Below, piece by piece: positions 1-7,252 of a DNA stretch of 64,000 nt. Under the pieces are notes generated by a model that ran no database searches, was not told where the DNA came from, and saw nothing but the letters and a program-made list of their open reading frames with translations. The position numbers and the translations under genes are program-made. Source of the DNA: Clostridia bacterium (lineage in GTDB: Bacteria > Bacillota > Clostridia > Christensenellales > Aristaeellaceae); NCBI GenBank assembly GCA_017524725.1, contig JAFXUZ010000074.1:47739-111738 (forward strand), given 5' to 3'. Position 1 is the first letter of the stretch, and the number at the start of each line of letters is the position of its first letter.

Positions 1-137
1 TCAGGGCTTTTCCCTTCGGCGGGGTTCTGTTCCCCGGCGTCCGGGACGGTTTCCGCGTAAGGCGCTTCCTCGCCGACCGGGTTTTCCTCCGGGGTGTCGG
101 GGATGCCTTCCCCGGGCTTTATTTCATCCCGTTTCAT
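1..137 (-). CDS. tatC: Probable TatC N-terminus (partial, runs off left edge)
   Basis: An open frame begins with ATG at 137, two bases after the tatA stop, and is still open at the window edge after 45 codons. The visible part is hydrophilic, very acidic and proline-rich (it begins MKRDEIKPGEGIPDTPEEN) with no membrane segment. The call rests on position: tatC normally follows tatA, and the Tat-dependent ferredoxin nearby needs it. A hydrophilic leader of at least 45 residues would be unusually long, because most TatC proteins enter the first helix after about 15-20 residues. The six-helix core lies outside the window, so identity is inferred. Confidence 0.6.
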   Translation of the reverse strand, partial: MKRDEIKPGEGIPDTPEENPVGEEAPYAETVPDAGEQNPAEGKSP

Positions 138-139
138 GG

Positions 140-331
140 TCAGGCCTTATTCTCTTCCTGGGATTTCTTTGCCGCTCCGTCCGCGTCGTCTTCCTTGTCT
201 TCCCGGACTTCGTTCTTGAAGTCCTTGATGCTCTTGCCCAGGGCTTTGCCGACGCCGGAAAGTTTGCCTGCGCCAAAGAGCACCAGTGCCAGGATGACGA
301 TCAGAATGATTTCCATGGTCCCGAGATGCAT
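140..331 (-). CDS. tatA: Twin-arginine translocase subunit TatA
   Basis: This 63-residue protein has the TatA plan: one short N-terminal membrane helix (MEIILIVILALVLFGAGKL), an FG hinge, an amphipathic helix around GVGKALGKSIKDFK and a charged tail. TatA oligomers form the passage for folded proteins in the Tat pathway. The ATG at 331 is preferred over the in-frame ATG at 337 because AAGGAGG lies 8 bases before 331 but only 2 before 337. The gene is the middle of a leftward tatB-tatA-tatC operon. Its likely client is the twin-arginine ferredoxin encoded at 1967. Confidence 0.93.
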   Translation of the reverse strand: MHLGTMEIILIVILALVLFGAGKLSGVGKALGKSIKDFKNEVREDKEDDADGAAKKSQEENKA

Positions 332-352
332 AATCATATCCTCCTTAGTTGA

Positions 353-661
353 TCAGGGCTTTTTGATGCCGGTCTGTTTCCTGGCATCGGAGATGTTCTT
401 GTTCAGTTCCTTTGAAGCTGATCTGAGGTCGGCGGTGATGTCGCCTTCCTTTACGGTCTGTTCGATATCCCTTCGGACATCCTCGGTCTCCGACATCATA
501 TCGTCCCAGCCGCTCTCCCTGCGGAGCTCCTTGATCAGCTGCCGGGCTTTTTTTACTGTCCGTCCCAGCCAGCGGGCGACCTTGGGCAGATCCCTTGGAC
601 CTACCACAAGAAAGGCGACCAGCAGCACAAGAATCAGCTCCGCGAACCCGATATTGAACAT
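353..661 (-). CDS. tatB: Sec-independent translocase subunit TatB-like
   Basis: The 102-residue product begins with MFNIGFAELILVLLVAFLVV followed by GPRDLPKVARWLG, the helix-Pro hinge-amphipathic helix arrangement and GP-x-LP motif typical of TatB rather than TatA. A long charged helical tail follows. TatB together with TatC forms the twin-arginine receptor. The start is supported by AAGGAGG at 8-base spacing. It is first in the operon, 21 bases before tatA, behind a good promoter. Many Firmicutes have only TatA and TatC, so a distinct TatB-like protein is notable; a second TatA paralogue is the alternative reading. Confidence 0.85.
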   Translation of the reverse strand: MFNIGFAELILVLLVAFLVVGPRDLPKVARWLGRTVKKARQLIKELRRESGWDDMMSETEDVRRDIEQTVKEGDITADLRSASKELNKNISDARKQTGIKKP

Positions 662-684
662 GCCTTCGCCTCCTTAACAGAGCC

Positions 685-713
685 ATTATAACCAAAGACG
701 GTCTTTTTTTCAA
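685..713 (-). promoter_or_regulatory. Promoter of the tatBAC operon
   Basis: Read leftward, TTGAAA (713-708) and TATAAT (690-685) are separated by 17 bases. Transcription would start near 678 and give a leader of about 17 bases before tatB. Confidence 0.7.
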
Positions 714-793
714 GAATGACTTTTTGGCCCGGCGCTGTTTGCCCGGCGGGATGGGAAAATATCTGCGGACTGTTTTCCGCCTGCTGCATATAC

Positions 794-1684
794 CTAAAGG
801 AGATAAATGCCTTCCCTGTCCTTCAGCTGTCTGCGCAGGATATCAAGCAGTTCATCCGAGGCCGGGTGGCGCCTTGAGAATTCCTCCACCCACCATACCG
901 TCCTTTCCGGGGGCGGCGCGCTCAGGGGGAGGCATTTGAGGGAAGGACAGACGCTGACGGCCCGGTCCGCCTCAGTGCGGGGCGCGATCGTCCAGTATTC
1001 TCCGCTTTTAAGGAAGGGGAGGGCCATGGCCATGGAACAGAGGGACACGTTGGGATGCCGGGTGAAACGCAGGCAGTCCTGACGCCAGCGCATGAATTCG
1101 GAATTCCATGGGATCACGATCTCTTTTTCCCATTCCAGCTTTCCGGTGTCGGCGACCCCGTCAAGGGGGGAAGAAGCGGGGGCGATCAGGAGCATATCCT
1201 CACGGAACAGGGGGTTCGTGGCCAGGTCCTGGTAATAGTGCTCCTGCGTTACAAAGGCGATGTCGCATGTCCTGTCGTGAATGCTGCCATAACAGTCCCG
1301 GCTTGAATGGCAGCGGACCACCGTTTCGGTGTCCGGGCTGTTCCTTAAGAAGCGGCGGATGGCCTCTGGCAGAACGGTTTCGGCGAAGGTGTCCACGGCG
1401 TCCACAAAAAAATGCGTCCGGCTGCTCAGGTCATGCAGCATGCTGATGTCATGCCTGAGGGCGTCCCACTTTTCCGCAAAGGGGATCAGCATTTTTCCGG
1501 CCGGGGTCAGCGTCATCCGCCGGGAGCCCTGGATCCGTTCAAAAAGCCGGGTGCCCACTTCCTGCTCAAAGCGGTCCAGACGCTTGCTTAGCGCCGGCTG
1601 GGAAACGTACAGCGCCCGGGCCGCTGCTGTCATGCTGCCGGATCTTGCGATCGCAAGGATCATTTTCATATCGTCGAGGTCCAT
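794..1684 (-). CDS. LysR-family transcriptional regulator
   Basis: The 296-residue protein has the LysR N-terminal winged helix-turn-helix (residues 1-60; MTAAARALYVSQPALSKRL is the recognition region) and a substrate-binding domain from about residue 90 to the end. The ATG at 1684 has GGAGG upstream. It is divergent from the ferredoxin/AOR operon, with the probable operator between them, so local control of the AOR operon is the simplest reading. LysR proteins normally act as tetramers that respond to a small molecule bound in the C-terminal domain. The effector cannot be read from sequence. This is not ModE: no molybdate-binding domain is visible. Confidence 0.9.
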   Translation of the reverse strand: MDLDDMKMILAIARSGSMTAAARALYVSQPALSKRLDRFEQEVGTRLFERIQGSRRMTLTPAGKMLIPFAEKWDALRHDISMLHDLSSRTHFFVDAVDTFAETVLPEAIRRFLRNSPDTETVVRCHSSRDCYGSIHDRTCDIAFVTQEHYYQDLATNPLFREDMLLIAPASSPLDGVADTGKLEWEKEIVIPWNSEFMRWRQDCLRFTRHPNVSLCSMAMALPFLKSGEYWTIAPRTEADRAVSVCPSLKCLPLSAPPPERTVWWVEEFSRRHPASDELLDILRRQLKDREGIYLL

Positions 1685-1703
1685 GAAGCATACCTCCGGA
1701 GGC

Positions 1704-1730
1704 TAACATATAACCTATATTTATATGTTA
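1704..1730. promoter_or_regulatory. Inverted repeat, candidate LysR operator
   Basis: TAACATATAA (1704-1713) and TTATATGTTA (1721-1730) form a perfect 10-bp inverted repeat with a 7-base spacer. It lies between the LysR start (1684) and the -35 box of the divergent AOR promoter (1747), the usual place for a LysR activation site. The match is seen directly; the regulator assignment is inferred from position. Confidence 0.65.
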
Positions 1731-1746
1731 ACACAGCCAATGGAAT

Positions 1747-1775
1747 TTTACAATCAATTTTCATATCTGTATAAT
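1747..1775 (+). promoter_or_regulatory. Promoter of the ferredoxin/AOR operon
   Basis: TTTACA (1747-1752), 17 bases, then TATAAT (1770-1775). It predicts a transcript start near 1782 and a structured leader of about 185 bases. The -35 sequence and spacing are the same as in the promoter at 6029-6057. Confidence 0.8.
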
Positions 1776-1791
1776 ATAAGTATAGAAAAAT

Positions 1792-1910
1792 GCTCCGAGT
1801 CCTTCCCGTCCCTCCGGGTCGGCTGGACCAATGAGTATATCCGGCAACGGGTGTGCTTGCCTTTTGCGAAGGAGCCCGGCCCGCAGGCGCCCAGGGAGGC
1901 GCCGCGCAGC
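1792..1910 (+). ncRNA. Structured leader of the AOR operon, candidate molybdenum/tungsten cofactor riboswitch
   Basis: The long 5' leader is GC-rich and can pair with itself, for example CCCTCC near 1810-1815 with GGGAGG near 1903-1908. It shares GGGTCGGC (1816-1823), a CCGG-x-AAC block (1841-1848) and a CCTTTTG...AAGGAG hairpin (1860-1874), in the same order, with the better riboswitch candidate before modA. The expected GGAGAC is GGAGCC here, so this is a degenerate or variant match. It could be an ordinary structured leader. Confidence 0.4.
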
Positions 1911-1966
1911 GCCGCATTTTCTGTACGCTCATTCCGTCACATAACAAACCAAGGAGGCGTTTACTG

Positions 1967-2596
1967 ATGGGTGAAAAAGGCAAGTTTCTTGACAGGGAAT
2001 ACACCCGCCGTCAATTCCTGAAATTGAGCGGCAAAAGCCTGGCAGGCCTGGCGATCTCGGCCGCCCTGCTGGATACCATGGGCGTGACGGCCCAGGCCGT
2101 CGCGGAGGACAAAGTCCGCGTGTGGGCGTTTCCCCAGGGCCTGCTGGTGGTGAACGCGGACCGCTGCGTGGGCTGCCAGAGGTGCGAGATCAACTGCACC
2201 CTGACCAACGACGGCTGCTGCTCCAGCTATATTTCCCGCGTGAAGGTGACAAGGAACCTGTTTTCCAGCCGCAACGGTTCCGGCCTGTATACCGAGGACA
2301 ACTGGAACTACTTCCCGGATACCTGCCGCCAGTGCGAGGATCCCGCCTGCGGCAACGCCTGCCCCATGCAGGCCATTTACGCGGACGATATGGGCATCCG
2401 CCGGGTGGATACCGATAAGTGCATCGGCTGCGGCGCCTGCACCAACGCCTGCCCGTGGCATATGCCCACGGTGAACCCCGTGACCCATAAATCCTCCAAG
2501 TGCATCATGTGCGGCGCCTGCGCCGAGGGCTGCCCCTCCGGCGCGCTGAGCATCGTGCCCTGGGACCGCATCGTTTCCGCTGCCCAGAAGGTCTGA
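1967..2596 (+). CDS. Tat-exported 4x[4Fe-4S] ferredoxin, YdhY-like
   Basis: The 209-residue protein starts at an ATG nine bases after AAGGAGG. A twin-arginine signal (YTRRQFLKLSGKSLAGLAIS, residues 12-31) is followed by four CxxCxxCxxxC-type motifs: C67/70/73/77, C120/123/128/132, C152/155/158/162 and C179/182/185/189, enough for four [4Fe-4S] clusters. This is the HycB/DmsB electron-transfer fold, and the signal plus cluster layout closely resemble E. coli YdhY as I remember it. It is probably the electron partner of the AOR protein 42 bases downstream and, having the only signal peptide of the pair, may carry that subunit out through Tat. Confidence 0.92.
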   Translation: MGEKGKFLDREYTRRQFLKLSGKSLAGLAISAALLDTMGVTAQAVAEDKVRVWAFPQGLLVVNADRCVGCQRCEINCTLTNDGCCSSYISRVKVTRNLFSSRNGSGLYTEDNWNYFPDTCRQCEDPACGNACPMQAIYADDMGIRRVDTDKCIGCGACTNACPWHMPTVNPVTHKSSKCIMCGACAEGCPSGALSIVPWDRIVSAAQKV

Positions 2597-2638
2597 CCGC
2601 GTCCGACCATCAACCGATAAAAACAGGAGGAAAAAACA

Positions 2639-4834
2639 ATGTCTGTTAAAAACGGGATCAACGGCTGGGCGGGTACGATCGTTCGCGTTAACCTGACCAC
2701 CGGCGCCATTACCAAGGAAGATACCCTGCCCAAGTACAAGCCCTATATCGGCGGCATGGGCATCGGCTATAAAATCATCTGGGACGAAGTCCCGCTGAAC
2801 AGCGATCCCCTCGGGCCGGACGCCAAGTGCGTATTCGGCGTGGGGCCCCTGACTGCGTCCGGCGTTCCCTGCTCCGGCCGCATGAACGTCACCCTGCTCT
2901 CCTGCTGGAGCAAGGGCTATTCCATCGTGGACGGCCACATGGGCGGCCACATCGCCCACGCCTTCAAGTATGCAGGTTATGATGCCCTGATCATCGAAGG
3001 CCAGAGCGACAAGCCCGTATACATCCGCATCGAAGACGAGAAAGTGACCATCGAGGACGCCTCCCATCTGTGGGGCAAGGGCACCTATGAAGCCAACGCC
3101 ATCCTGGCCAAGGAGAACGGTCCCGAATTCGACGTGGCCTCCATCGGCCCCGCGGGCGAGAACCTGGTGCCGATGAGCAACATCATCACTTCCTTCGGCA
3201 ACAGCGCCGGTGCCGGCATCGGCGCTCTGCTTGGCAGCAAGAAGGTAAAGGGCCTGGCGGTCCGGGGTACCGGCGCCGTCAAGATCGCCCAGCCCATGAA
3301 GGTGCGCCTCCTTTCCAATTACATGATCAAGGACCTGGTGGGCGGCAACAACAATCACACCGTTCCCTGCCATGCCCAGTCCTGGAGCGAATACGTGGCT
3401 ACCAACAACCGCTGGCAGGGCGCCCCGGGCATCACCTGGGACAAGGCATCCAGAGGCCCCATCGACATGGGCGAACAGCCAAGCGGCGTGATCAACGTAG
3501 CGGCCCTGCGCTGCAACAAGGGTGTTTTCGATTTTGGCGAGATCGCCGAGAAATACACCGTCAAGCAGGGCGGCTGCGCCTCCTGCCCTGTGCGCTGCTA
3601 TACCCAGTACGACATGGATCCCCTGGCGGAATACGACCTGCCCACCCACGTTTCCAACACCTGCATGCCCATCATCAAGATGCTGGAATGGTATCCGAAC
3701 CATAAGGATGCCGAAGGCAACAGCGTGCCCTCCACCCACGATTTCGTGGATCCCAAGGACGCCAAAATGATCCTGGGCGGCGCCGGTTCCCGCGCAGCCG
3801 ACGATTACGGCGTATGGTGCAACTACGGAAACCTCTACGAAGACTTCAACATGGCCTATTCCACCGGCGTCATGAAGGACGTGGCCGACAGGCTGTATCC
3901 CGGCGAATGGGACGAGATCCCGTGGGACCTGATGGAATCCGGCGATCCCCGCTGGGTGGTGGAGTGCTACCGCCGCATTTCCCTGGGCAAGGGGCTCTTC
4001 AGCGACCTGGGCCTCGGCACTTTCAGGCTGTATGAAAAGTGGGGCATGGACGATCCCGAAAAGAACGTGGCCGGTGTCAGCTTCTACGATTTTGTCAACG
4101 CCAAGAACTTCAACATCGGCCACAACGGTTATCCCCGCCATCACGGCCCGGAGAACTGCTGGCAGGCGGGCACGCTGTATTCCATGATGTACAACCGTGA
4201 CTGCATGATCCACCACCTGATCAACTTCTGTTCTTCCGGCGCACCTTACAACGAGATCACCAAGCCGGTGCTGGAGCATTTCTTCGGCGAGGGCTGCACC
4301 GACGCCCAGAAGAAGTACACCCCCATCAACGAAAACAAGATCAAGCTGGCCAAGTGGGCCTTCATCGGCAAGCAGTGGCACGACAGTGCCACGCTGTGCA
4401 ACTGGATGTACCCGATGACCATCGCCACCAGCAAGAAGCGCAATTACGTGGGCGACCTGGATCTGGACGCCAAGTACATGACCGCCGTCACCGGCGAGGA
4501 GTACACCCGCGAAGACCAGGAGAGGGATTCCGAACGCATCAGCCAGCTGCTGCGCGTGATGACCGCCGTCAGCTTCAAGCTGAACCTGGACAGCACCAAC
4601 CTGAGAAAGGACCATGACAGGGTCAGCGACTGGGTCTTCGACAAGGAGCCCGACTTCAAACCCTTTGAGGAAGGCACCGTAAAGCTGGACCGCGAGGACT
4701 GGGAAAAGAGCCTGGATATGTGGTATGAGGCCATGGGCTGGAACAAGGAGACCGGTATCCCCACCCGCGCGACCCTCGAAAAGTTCGATCTTAAGGACTG
4801 CGCCGACAAACTGGAAGAACTGGGACTCATCTGA
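2639..4834 (+). CDS. Aldehyde ferredoxin oxidoreductase family protein, YdhV-like
   Basis: The 731-residue protein has the AOR plan: N-terminal domain with NGWAGTIVRVNLTTG, a pterin-binding core, and [4Fe-4S] ligands C313-x2-C316-x3-C320 plus a distal Cys at 587 (DSATLCNWMYP). AOR proteins carry a tungsten or molybdenum bis-pterin cofactor and oxidise aldehydes or related substrates. Recalled E. coli YdhV shares NNNH near residue 240, the GGC-x-SCP-x-RC motif and TLCNW, so this is best called YdhV-like with unknown substrate. It has no signal peptide; export would need piggy-backing on the ferredoxin. Good Shine-Dalgarno (AGGAGG) upstream of ATG. Confidence 0.92.
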   Translation: MSVKNGINGWAGTIVRVNLTTGAITKEDTLPKYKPYIGGMGIGYKIIWDEVPLNSDPLGPDAKCVFGVGPLTASGVPCSGRMNVTLLSCWSKGYSIVDGHMGGHIAHAFKYAGYDALIIEGQSDKPVYIRIEDEKVTIEDASHLWGKGTYEANAILAKENGPEFDVASIGPAGENLVPMSNIITSFGNSAGAGIGALLGSKKVKGLAVRGTGAVKIAQPMKVRLLSNYMIKDLVGGNNNHTVPCHAQSWSEYVATNNRWQGAPGITWDKASRGPIDMGEQPSGVINVAALRCNKGVFDFGEIAEKYTVKQGGCASCPVRCYTQYDMDPLAEYDLPTHVSNTCMPIIKMLEWYPNHKDAEGNSVPSTHDFVDPKDAKMILGGAGSRAADDYGVWCNYGNLYEDFNMAYSTGVMKDVADRLYPGEWDEIPWDLMESGDPRWVVECYRRISLGKGLFSDLGLGTFRLYEKWGMDDPEKNVAGVSFYDFVNAKNFNIGHNGYPRHHGPENCWQAGTLYSMMYNRDCMIHHLINFCSSGAPYNEITKPVLEHFFGEGCTDAQKKYTPINENKIKLAKWAFIGKQWHDSATLCNWMYPMTIATSKKRNYVGDLDLDAKYMTAVTGEEYTREDQERDSERISQLLRVMTAVSFKLNLDSTNLRKDHDRVSDWVFDKEPDFKPFEEGTVKLDREDWEKSLDMWYEAMGWNKETGIPTRATLEKFDLKDCADKLEELGLI

Positions 4835-4846
4835 TCCGATCTGTAC

Positions 4847-4882
4847 GCGGGCCCGCCCGGGGCGATCCCGGCGCGGGCCCGC
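4847..4882 (+). terminator. GC-rich hairpin between AOR and accessory gene
   Basis: GCGGGCCCGC at 4847-4856 can pair with the same self-complementary ten bases at 4873-4882, followed by TTATTT. The T tract is weak, so partial termination or message stabilisation between the AOR gene and the downstream accessory gene is more likely than full termination. Confidence 0.5.
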
Positions 4883-4925
4883 TTATTTCACCCGAATTGT
4901 TTCAGTATAGAGGAGGAAACTGTTA

Positions 4926-5711
4926 ATGGCACTGTTCGGACGCCGGAAACCCGGCTTTTCCAAAGAGGTGGAACTGAAGCCCAGCGAGATCCCGGGCGAA
5001 TTCAGCGACGCGCTGGATCCCGCCGTCAACGGGGGCGAGGTGAAGCCCAAGGTCCAGGAGGCGCCGGAAGGGGCCGGAAGTGAAGCGGCGGCTGAAAAGA
5101 GGGACCTGTTCGAATACATGGAATCCCTGCCCGAGGTGGAGGATCCGTTCCCGCCTTTCCCGCCCGAAGAAGAAGCGCCTCCCGAGCCTGTGAAGACAAA
5201 GGCACAGCTGCTGGCGGATTTTATCCGCGAACGCTCGCGCTCCGCTCTGATCACCCCCAAGGCGCTGATCGAAAAGGACGAGGAGGACGCGGACACCCTG
5301 ATCGCCGAAATGGCCGCGGATGAGACCTGCCGGGATATCCTGGAGGTCAAGGGACAAAAGGACGTGTATTATTATTCCGAGGAAAATATGGCCCATAATT
5401 ACGCGAAGATCGCCATGCTGACCCTGGAGAAGGACGACGCCCGCACGGTGGCGGAGATGGTGCGCTTCAACTGCAAGGCTTTCCCCACACCGACGCCGGT
5501 ATATTATTTCGCCAGGCAGCCCTTCTTCCTGTCAAAGGACCGGATGGAACTGGTGATCGCCCAGATGAAGGATGACCCGGATTACGCCGACATACGTGAA
5601 TGCATCGCGGACTGCAACGGTGAAAAATACCTGTATTCCCAGACCCATATGAGCGAAAAATACGCACGGGCCCTTGCCAACGGCGCTGAATCCCGGGAGG
5701 CGGACGAATAG
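4926..5711 (+). CDS. Acidic accessory protein of the AOR operon, possibly YdhW-like
   Basis: This 261-residue soluble protein has a charged, proline-rich, low-complexity N-terminal 100 residues and a compact C-terminal half (about 105-255) containing KDVYYYSEENMAHNYAKIA and a later similar YLYSQTHMSEKYARA segment. That may be an internal duplication of a YxYS-x-MxxxYA unit. It has no signal peptide, membrane segment or cysteine cluster. It follows the AOR gene with a strong AGGAGG site, the position ydhW holds in E. coli ydhYVW. A role in maturing or holding the oxidoreductase before export is inference; no function is known to me. Confidence 0.75.
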   Translation: MALFGRRKPGFSKEVELKPSEIPGEFSDALDPAVNGGEVKPKVQEAPEGAGSEAAAEKRDLFEYMESLPEVEDPFPPFPPEEEAPPEPVKTKAQLLADFIRERSRSALITPKALIEKDEEDADTLIAEMAADETCRDILEVKGQKDVYYYSEENMAHNYAKIAMLTLEKDDARTVAEMVRFNCKAFPTPTPVYYFARQPFFLSKDRMELVIAQMKDDPDYADIRECIADCNGEKYLYSQTHMSEKYARALANGAESREADE

Positions 5712-6028
5712 CCCGATCCCGGGACGCGGGCGACCGTGCATATGCCCGGGATACAGACCCGAGAACATAATACGCTCAGGCCTGTATTTCATCCCCCGCC
5801 GGCCTACCCCGGCGGGGGATATGTATGCATGCCCGCATGTCCTATCCGGCCGATTTGCACGCGGCCTTTTGAAGCTGCCCGGATGGTCCCGCACGGTATC
5901 CGATGAGAGCGCGGCGTAAGCGCCGATCTCCATGGTGAGGCGGCAGCCGACGCCGCCGAAAGGCTGCAGATCACCCCCGGCGGGTGCAGATGTGCTGAAA
6001 AACAAAGTTCGGACAAGACCGGCCGAAC
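5712..6028. other. Intergenic region with strong RNA-like inverted repeats
   Basis: No convincing gene lies here. A near-perfect hairpin (ATCCCCCGCCGG paired with CCGGCGGGGGAT, about 5790-5820) without a T tract may end the AOR transcript. Around 5935-5976, GGTGA/TCACC encloses GCAGCC/GGCTGC and an alternative GGCGGC/GCCGCC pairing that would cross it. This is a possible structured RNA of unknown class. Confidence 0.4.
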
Positions 6029-6031
6029 TTT
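6004..6031. promoter_or_regulatory. Inverted repeat overlapping the -35 box
   Basis: AAAGTTCGG (6004-6012) and CCGAACTTT (6023-6031) are a perfect 9-bp inverted repeat. The right arm overlaps the -35 box at 6029, so a bound protein would block the promoter. A transcript end for the upstream operon is also possible. Confidence 0.5.
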
Positions 6032-6057
6032 ACAATCTTCGGACCATTCTGTATAAT
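6029..6057 (+). promoter_or_regulatory. Promoter of the NTPase/FdhD-like/MobB operon
   Basis: TTTACA (6029-6034), 17 bases, TATAAT (6052-6057). The leader would be about 60 bases. It has the same hexamers and spacing as the AOR promoter. Confidence 0.8.
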
Positions 6058-6123
6058 GAAGCCGTCGGAGCGCATTGTTTTTTGTGGGTCACCTGCGGAT
6101 GACCGCAAGGCGGAGGGCATATA

Positions 6124-6633
6124 ATGCATGTTTTTTTGACCGGGGAAAGGCAGATCGGCAAAAGCAGGGCCGTGCGGGCCGCGGCTGAAATCCTGGGGAG
6201 GCCATGCGCCGGGTTCCGTACTCGCTTCCTGACACGGGAGAGGGGTTCCTCCTCCCTGTATATGGTCCCGGCGGCGGGAGAAGAGATCCTGGACGATAAG
6301 CACACGGTGGCTGTCCTGGAAAACGGGAAAATGCGGCCCCTGACGGAACGCTTTGATACCCTGGGAGCGGGATTGCTCCGGGAGGCCCAAAAGGAGAGAG
6401 GCGCCCTGATCCTGATGGACGAATGCGGACACCTTGAAAAAAACGCTTTTGTTTTCCAAAGGGAAATTTTAAAGTGCCTCGACGGGCCGGATCCTGTTCT
6501 GGGGGTCCTGAGGTGGGGCCAGCCATGGCATGACTTTATCAAAAACCATCCCCGGGTCACGGTGATCACGGTGACCGAGGACAACCGCGCGGACCTGGCG
6601 GAAAACATCGCCGCCCTCATTGAAAGGCCGTGA
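6124..6633 (+). CDS. THEP1-type nucleoside triphosphatase (NTPase family)
   Basis: This 169-residue P-loop protein has a Walker A motif (GERQIGKS, residues 7-14) and a Walker B-like ALILMDECG ending at D99-E100, at spacing typical of the small THEP1/DUF265 NTPases. Those enzymes hydrolyse nucleoside triphosphates in vitro; their cellular role is unclear. GGAGGG precedes the ATG. It is first in a three-gene operon with an FdhD-like protein and MobB, which suggests a link to molybdenum-cofactor handling. Similar NTPases do occur near molybdenum-enzyme genes in anaerobes, but a specific role is inference. Confidence 0.82.
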   Translation: MHVFLTGERQIGKSRAVRAAAEILGRPCAGFRTRFLTRERGSSSLYMVPAAGEEILDDKHTVAVLENGKMRPLTERFDTLGAGLLREAQKERGALILMDECGHLEKNAFVFQREILKCLDGPDPVLGVLRWGQPWHDFIKNHPRVTVITVTEDNRADLAENIAALIERP

Positions 6634-6637
6634 AGCG

Positions 6638-7246
6638 ATGAAAGGCATCATGGACGAACAACTGCTCTTCTGGCAGCTGAACGGCAGGCGGCAGGCCCCC
6701 CTGGACTGTTCACCCGGTGAGGATGAAAACCTGCTGACTGGCCTTCTTCTGACCGGGATGGCGGTGCCCGACCCCGGAAAGATCAGAAGTATCGTCCGGA
6801 ACGGGGACACCTGGGAAGTCAGGACGGACGGAAGGGATGAATTACCGGACCTTGCGCGGCGGCTCGGGATGATCCCATCCCGGGCCGTCTGTTCCCCCGC
6901 CACGGAGGAGGCCGCGTATCTGGCCGGGCTGATCAGGGAGTGCGGGAAAGGTGACGGACTGCATACCGCCCTTCTGCTGTGCGGCGGGACGGTGTTCCGT
7001 GGCAGGGATATCGCAAGGCACAGCGCCCTGGACCGGGCGGTCGGGAAAGCCGCCCGGGCGGGGGCGCGGCCGGAAGGGGCCGTCCTGGCCATCTCGGGCA
7101 GGCTGAGCCTGGAGATGCTCGCAAAAGCGGCGGCGGTGGGAGTCGGTACCGTGTTGACCGGGAAACAGGCGGGCAGGATGGCCATGGAATACGCAGATAA
7201 ATGGGGCGTTTTGCTGGCAGACCCGTGTACCTGGATAAAGGAGTGA
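6638..7246 (+). CDS. FdhD-like cofactor sulfurtransferase, short form
   Basis: The C-terminal half has FdhD features: ALLLCGGTVFRGRDIARHSA (residues 111-130) corresponds to the conserved DxxRHNALDK region, and ISGRLSLEMLAKA to the SGRxSxEMxxK motif. FdhD carries sulfur from IscS to the molybdenum cofactor. Here the cysteine loop is reduced to a single C85 (SRAVCSP) instead of the usual CxxC, and the protein is 202 residues against about 260-280 for family members. ATG at 6638 follows the preceding stop by four bases. It is probably the sulfurase for the AOR or another pterin enzyme, but the short loop makes activity uncertain. Confidence 0.75.
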   Translation: MKGIMDEQLLFWQLNGRRQAPLDCSPGEDENLLTGLLLTGMAVPDPGKIRSIVRNGDTWEVRTDGRDELPDLARRLGMIPSRAVCSPATEEAAYLAGLIRECGKGDGLHTALLLCGGTVFRGRDIARHSALDRAVGKAARAGARPEGAVLAISGRLSLEMLAKAAAVGVGTVLTGKQAGRMAMEYADKWGVLLADPCTWIKE

Positions 7247-7252
7247 CAGAAG

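Noticed and set aside
1961..4615. An 884-codon leftward open frame
   Set aside because: It lies antisense to the ferredoxin and AOR genes. It reads as low-complexity Gly/His/Val/Ala, typical of an antisense shadow in GC-rich DNA.
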